64,000 nucleotides of DNA from Stramonita haemastoma (taxonomy: Eukaryota > Mollusca > Gastropoda > Neogastropoda > Muricidae), in assembly GCA_030674155.1 (NCBI GenBank), contig CM060318.1, positions 69,276,517 through 69,340,516 of the forward strand, written 5' to 3'. The notes under the pieces were generated by a model. It was given only the letters and a program-made list of their open reading frames with translations, ran no database searches and had not been told where the DNA came from. This document shows positions 42,660 to 64,000 of this stretch, one piece after another. The position numbers and the translations under genes were made by a program. The first letter of the stretch is position 1. Each line of letters starts with the position of its first letter.

Positions 42660-43876
42660 AGTGGCTTCCCTTGCTTGGTTACCAGCAAGACGACATTTCA
42701 AGGCTCAGAGAAAAATTTGTGATTTTCTGCTAAAAAGGCTGTAAGTATGCCAGTGACAGGACTACCGCTTTGTTTGGAAACTGTCCTGAACACATTACTG
42801 CAAGAAATGCAGTTAAGTTCGTACAGAATTGACAGCAGAGAAAAACAAACGGTAGTCGTGCTGCGTCTGTCTTCAGCCCACCAACTTCCTACTGCACGCA
42901 GCCACAGCGACAGTGGCATGTTTCGAAGGAAGGGAGCAACGCAGATTGCCAGGGACAGACGGAGGATGAAGACCTACAAGGTTAGTTTGACTAACAAGCA
43001 ACAAGAACAATCTTCATCTCCTTGTGACCTGTTTTTGCCCACACCTCCAAGTTTATTTTATAATACGAAGGATGCCACTGCCCTCGACACATTTAGGGAT
43101 GACAGGCCCACTGACACGCCACGTTGCGCTGCTCAATATGCACGTGCAGCACGGCAGACAGGACAGACTCCTACCAGCTTGCACGATGTAAACCCAGCAT
43201 GTGTGACACTGCCCCCTTGTGAAATGACGATACCAGATGAGAGTGACAAATCTTACTCTGATAACGACATTGAAAATGAAGACTCGTTGGCAATGCATCA
43301 TGACACATCAACACCACCGTCTGTGTCCCTGAAAGAGCAACACTGTACACAAGATGTGACAGAGGACAGCCAGTCTGAGAATCAAAAGTGAAATCAGTGT
43401 TGAAAATGTAGCTGCTGTCAATACATCATGGTGTGATGCTACATTGTCAAGTGAGGAATATGAGAAAGTCATGGAATCTTTGCATAAAATAATGAACAAA
43501 ATGGACAGGTTCAACAATCAATTCCAGTCAACAGAGAAAGAAACAGGCCAGGAAAGAGATCTTCCCGACACCTTCTCCGGAGACCAGCCACCAGTACAAC
43601 CCCATCGGTAGTGACGCCCTGTGCCCACACCTGGTGTATCTCTCCCTGCTGCAGGAATGGCGACCCTTCTGTGAATACCATTGGCATCCACACAACTGTG
43701 GAATTGCATAAAAACATTACCGCGTTTTGGAATCCATTCGCGAAGACTCTTTGCTATTGTATAACGTTCGATATCGATTTGTATTTTCGATTTTCGGTCC
43801 CTCCCCCATCTGTCCCATGTGTATGGGTTGAAAACCTAACACATTAAAATCATTTGTCATTTGTCATTGTCATTGT
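42660..43876 (+). mobile_element. Retroelement relic: ORF1-like frame followed directly by a LINE-type 3' tail
   Basis: ORF 42747-43391 (214 codons) contains FRRKGATQIARDRRRMKTYK, like the basic SPSQ-RRD-type motif seen near the N-terminus of many invertebrate retroelement ORF1 proteins. Before it comes SSYRI then TVVVLRL. A frameshift near 43385 continues the protein (SEEYEKVMESLHKIMNKM) to TAG 43609-43611. The 3' end TTAAAATCATTTGTCATT is followed by a GTCATT tail. No reverse transcriptase is present. ORF1 identity is inference. Confidence 0.5.
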
Positions 43877-44074
43877 CTCTCTCTCTCTCTCTCATAAAAA
43901 TTTTGAATGGTCTGTATAATTACTAAGAATACTCACTGTTTCTATCATTAAAACCAACAAATGCCAAGCAATTCAACCAATTTTCTTAAAAATTCCAGGA
44001 CCGTCAAAATAATAGTAAATACATGATACAATCAGGCAAAGCGCAGCGCCAACCCAAAGTGCAGCACCTACCCA

Positions 44075-44383
44075 TTATTTTTTTTCTCTTTTTCCTGTCT
44101 GCAACTGTATTTGTTTCCCTATTATAGTGACTTTTTTCTACACAATTTTGCCAGGAACAACCCCCTGTTACAGTGGGTTCTTTTACTTGCGCTAAATAAT
44201 GATGTGTAACACACAGGACCTCATTTTATCGTCTCATCCGAAAGACTAGTGCCCAGACCACCACTCATGGTCTAATGGATGGGGAAAGTTTGGGGCCCAA
44301 ACGGGATTCGAACCACCACACACTCCGACCCAGACTTTTAGATTTCTAGGCAGGCGCATTACCACCTAGCCCACCAATCCACT
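44075..44383 (-). mobile_element. SINE family S4, near full-length
   Basis: In reverse: head GGCTAGGTGGTAATGCGCCT and B box GGTTCGAATCCCG, body TCGGATGAGACGATAAAATG, tail CAGTTGCAGACAGGAAAAAG. A tRNA-derived SINE distinct from S1. Confidence 0.78.
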
Positions 44384-44404
44384 ATGTAAACTTTAAATGC
44401 AGAC

Positions 44405-44560
44405 TTGCCAGTGTCTAAAACCCCTTCGTATATATATACATGCAGGAGATCAAATATAGATGTTAGATATCCCAAAATTCATGTCAATGTTCGGTGGGTT
44501 ACACCAACGCAAATATACCCAGTATGTGACCTGTACAATGAAATAAGCTGCTCTGGAATT
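44405..44560 (+). mobile_element. SINE family S3, internal fragment
   Basis: CCAGTGTCTAAAACCCCTTC, ATTCATGTCAATGTTCGGTG and GGGTTACACCAACGC correspond to the middle of S3. Confidence 0.55.
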
Positions 44561-44607
44561 GGAATGTGTCAGCTAAGGCCAGCAGGGCAGACCTGAAAAA
44601 TTACAGG

Positions 44608-45000
44608 AGGACGGGCACCATAGCCAAGTGATTTAGACCATTGACTTCAATCCCACATGGCCTTGAATCTTGGCAGGGTCTGGTGAATAAAGGGTGGGGA
44701 TTTTTCACAATATCCTAGCTCAGATTGTAGTGCAGACCTGTCAATGCCTTAAATCCGTTTGTATATAGGCCTATATCTGCACAAACAGAATACCAAATAT
44801 CACGTTAAAGATTTTGTAATTCATGTCAGCATTCAGTGGGTTGTGGAAACTTAAAAATTGCCCACCATACATCACCCGAAGTCAGAACGCGGCTGCCTTC
44901 ATTTCATGGTGGGCAAAAATAGTACCATACACAAAATCTCACCATTGGTAAACCTCAGAGCTCTAGCCAAGGAATAAGAATGAAATAAAGCAATAAGCAT
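44608..45000 (+). mobile_element. SINE family S3, near full-length
   Basis: tRNA-like head ACGGGCACCATAGCCAAGTG and TTGAATCTTGG. The body contains CAGCATTCAGTGGGTTGTGG and GGTGGGCAAAAATAG; the end is CTCAGAGCTCTAGCC plus an A-rich tail. Confidence 0.7.
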
Positions 45001-45574
45001 AAGAGAATGTCAGGCACTATGCACCTCATCTTGTAAGGGTTAAGGAAACAGAGAGATTAACTTATTCGCGAACTTCTGAAAGATTGTCTGCAGAATCAAA
45101 AGATTTTTTATAAAATCTACAAAAGCTACACATAGCTTATATTTTGTGTCACCCAACAACAGGCATACAGACATTAAAGTAAATGTTGACTCATTTTGTT
45201 TAGCTAACATATTGTGTTACCAAACTACGGACAGAGATATTAAAGCAACTGTTTACTCATTTCTTCAGTTGTAATTTCTTCTTCTTCATTGAATGCCCGG
45301 ACAGCAACTACTGTTGTCTGTTAGGCTACAGATATGAGCGAAAATGCGTCGTGCTGCAACATTAAGCACCTGACAAGGTCAGGCCCAGCGCATTCGACTT
45401 CGGCGTGGTTATCATTTTTAAATCTACTCATTCTTCACACTTCCTTTCTTTTTCTATATAAAAAAAGCTCAGCTATACAAAACACATGGCACTGGACTGC
45501 AATAAAGTTAAAAACTGGATTTATTCTCGTAAACAACTGATTGAGAGAGATTTCTCTTTTTTGTGTGTTTTAAT

Positions 45575-46030
<456 letters not shown>

Positions 46031-46046
46031 GGTAGTAGAATGCACC

Positions 46047-46310
46047 CCCATCAGTCTCGGAAGACTATGGAATTGCGCTCTAGTCTTTAGAGCGCAAAGC
46101 CTGGGTAAGTAAGTATGGAGGGCAAGCCGTTACCCATGCATACTGGACCGATCCATTGGAAAGGCAATGACCTATACGTATGGCTCCAGTACCGTTGCAG
46201 GAGCCACCAGAACGTTGCCATATACAGCCCCGAGCCACTCTGGGACTCCCAACTGTCCGATTTTTCCTCAGGGATTTAGGGATAGTGTCTAAACACGACA
46301 CCTGTGTGCA
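46047..46310 (-). repeat. Interspersed repeat R6, copy 2
   Basis: CAGTCTCGGAAGACTATGGA, AGAGCGCAAAGCCTGGGTAA and CCATTGGAAAGGCAATGACC mirror the copy at 18995. It follows a (GA)n tract. Confidence 0.72.
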
Positions 46311-46346
46311 TGCTGGTTTTGTTGTTATTGTTTGTTTTTTTTAATG

Positions 46347-46422
<76 letters not shown>

Positions 46423-46530
46423 GTATATGGAGAGAGAGAACACTGAGCACTGAAATCATTTATTGTACCTCTACCTTTGGCCACAATACAATTGAAAGGG
46501 AAGAAAAAAGGGAAGAAAATGAAATACAAC

Positions 46531-46613
<83 letters not shown>

Positions 46614-46618
<5 letters not shown>

Positions 46619-46865
46619 AATGACAATGACAATTATTTTAATGTGTAAGCTTTACAGCCCATTCACATAGGGAAGGAAATCAAATAAAACAATCAAAATC
46701 GAACCATAAACAATTCACATCAAATCATCGCGATTGGAAACCATATCTCGGAAATGTTCAATAGTTGTATTATCATCGTCACACCCACACGGAAACAGTA
46801 CTGAACACTGTCATTGTGATCACTCCCGATCTATCATTATCTGTGTGGCAGAGATGTGTGCTGTG
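46614..46865 (-). mobile_element. 3' end of the same retroelement family, opposite orientation
   Basis: The reverse complement ends CACATTAAAATAATTGTCATT plus a GTCATT tail and has CCCTATGTGAATGGGCTG upstream. This is nearly the same as the 3' end at 43815-43876. Only non-coding 3' sequence is present. Confidence 0.6.
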
Positions 46866-46877
46866 CCATGGAGAGAG

Positions 46878-46953
<76 letters not shown>

Positions 46954-47590
46954 AAGAGATTTTTATTGAACAGAGTAAAGCCTTTATCAGATATTGTCTT
47001 ATGCAGTCTATTTGGGTAGACTATATTTATGTCTTTAGGACACCAATAATGTTCCCGGTGATGTCTGGCAGTATCTCATTCAGTATCTGCTCGGAAAAAA
47101 GTGTCGTTCGAATGTTCACTTTTATTGACCCCATTGCTGCTGGGCATGGGTGAGGCAATACTTTCTTCTGATAATTTATGAGCTGCTTGCTTGTCAGTCA
47201 ATCATATAGTCATTCGTGTAGCCTTTGCTGTTGGTTTGGTCCCCCCCCAAAAAAAAAAAAAAAAAAAAAAAACAAACCCAAAACCCACACACACAAAAAA
47301 ACCAACCCCCCTACCAAAACCCCACAAAAAACCTGAGGCGGGCAGGGGGTTACAGGCGCGCGGGGTCTGAGAAATAGAAGATGCTATCACACTAGCCTAT
47401 CTTGTAGTGACAGCTTGTATGCTTTGTCACCATACCATTTCACTTCATGGGTGCGGATAGACATTTAGGCCTAGTCGCTTACATTGTGTCTGTGGTGGTC
47501 TTCTTTTGTCGAAGTTGGTGAAGAGTTGTTGCCCGTGACCTATCGTTCTTTTGTGTAATGAGACAGAAAGTAACTTGAAACCAGACGAAA

Positions 47591-59611
<12,021 letters not shown>

Positions 59612-59828
59612 GTAAGTCACAGCGCTCCACCTGTACCTGTTATTTCTGTATTACAGTAACTTGACTTCTCCTGTAACTCCTTGAGGAGTTGTTTGGGTGC
59701 AGCTCTCAGTTTTTCTTGAATAATGAAGAGGGCAAGTTGAACAGGGGTGGAGTTCCTTCCTCTCCATATACTGCATTTTCAGTGCATTGCTTGCTGTTGT
59801 CTCTGTGAGGCTAGTTTTGTTCTTTGTA

Positions 59829-59930
59829 ACACACACGCACGCACGCACGCATGCACGCACACATGCACTCGCACACACACAGACACACACACACACACAC
59901 ACACACTTACACACACACACACACACATAC

Positions 59931-60003
<73 letters not shown>

Positions 60004-60110
60004 TACATACATACACACATTCTGCCTCACACACACACAAATACACACACATTCTCACATATTCTGTAACGTGCATGCATGCACGCACACACAAACACAC
60101 ATGCACACAC

Positions 60111-60195
<85 letters not shown>
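59829..60195. repeat. (CA)n complex with GCAC and ATAC variants
   Basis: ACGC, ACAC and ATAC units over about 365 bp, just before the hAT element. Confidence 0.93.
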
Positions 60196-60198
<3 letters not shown>

Positions 60199-60699
60199 TT
60201 TTGTGCAAGTTAAATCTTGTAAAGACTTCTAAGCACTCACACATGCATAACCAACACCCCATCCCCCACCCCCCCCTTCCCCCATCCTTTTCCTTCCTAA
60301 TATGGCATCTCATTGTAACTTTGTATGTATTACAGGGTTCGTACAGTCCTTATAGGTGCTTATAAGTCTTTAAATTTGATGTAGAGTCTCATAAGGCCTT
60401 AAAAGTGCTTATATTTACACAATCGGTCCTTATAAAAAGCACTGAGGTCCTTATAAAATCAAAACTGTCTTCATTATAAAGAGAGCTAAGAAATTATGTG
60501 TGCCTTTCCCGATTATCATTATCCGCGAGAAAAAAAAAGAAAAGGAAAATTTGCGCTCAATTGATTTGCCGTCGTAAAGGGACCGTAGCAGACGAAATGT
60601 AAAGGGAAGTAAATCTCGGAACTGGCTGATAGACTGTCTGACGGAAGTGGCCCAATGCGCATGCCTTGAAAGTGAAAATAACCGTTCCAAGCCACCAAA

Positions 60700-64000
<3,301 letters not shown>

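Overview
The window is eukaryotic: spliced genes with canonical GT/AG introns, very dense (CT)n and (CA)n microsatellites, and many tRNA-derived SINEs. Gene content (NBR1 and CASD1) makes it an animal. The repeat style, with TAGGCCTA-rich introns and SINEs carrying conserved central domains, suggests a marine mollusc, perhaps a gastropod; that placement is inference only.

Layout. (1) 1-3571: intergenic, with SINE copies and microsatellites. (2) 3572-38192, + strand: an NBR1-type selective-autophagy receptor in at least 18 coding exons. It encodes PB1, a coiled coil, a ZZ zinc finger, a long acidic linker with a LIR motif, an amphipathic segment, a short repeated PKS motif and a C-terminal UBA, followed by a roughly 3 kb 3' UTR. 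Splice phases chain without a break from exon 1 to exon 16. The join from exon 16 to exon 17 is out of phase, so at least one small exon is missing. No FW (four-tryptophan) domain, the hallmark of NBR1, was found. (3) 42660-47560: intergenic, with a decayed retroelement ORF1, SINEs, and microsatellites in GA orientation. (4) 47591 to the right edge, + strand: the 5' part of CASD1, the sialic acid O-acetyltransferase. Seven exons encode the signal-anchor and the first two thirds of the luminal SGNH domain; the rest lies beyond the window. (5) 60333 to the edge: a hAT-like DNA transposon with an open two-exon transposase, very probably inside a CASD1 intron.

Mobile elements explain most of the intron length. 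Two 1.9-2.1 kb non-autonomous elements in NBR1 introns share terminal sequences with the hAT element and have perfect 6-bp target duplications. There are also a LINE reverse-transcriptase relic with an inverted 5' half, a 560-bp inverted-repeat element, five SINE families (S1-S5, one containing a 5S-rRNA-like block), two unclassified repeat families, and recent duplications.

The two host genes are not functionally linked in any way visible here. NBR1 carries ubiquitinated cargo to LC3/GABARAP membranes in the cytoplasm. CASD1 modifies sialic acid in the Golgi. All exon calls come from reading codons, splice consensus and remembered family motifs; no alignment was run.
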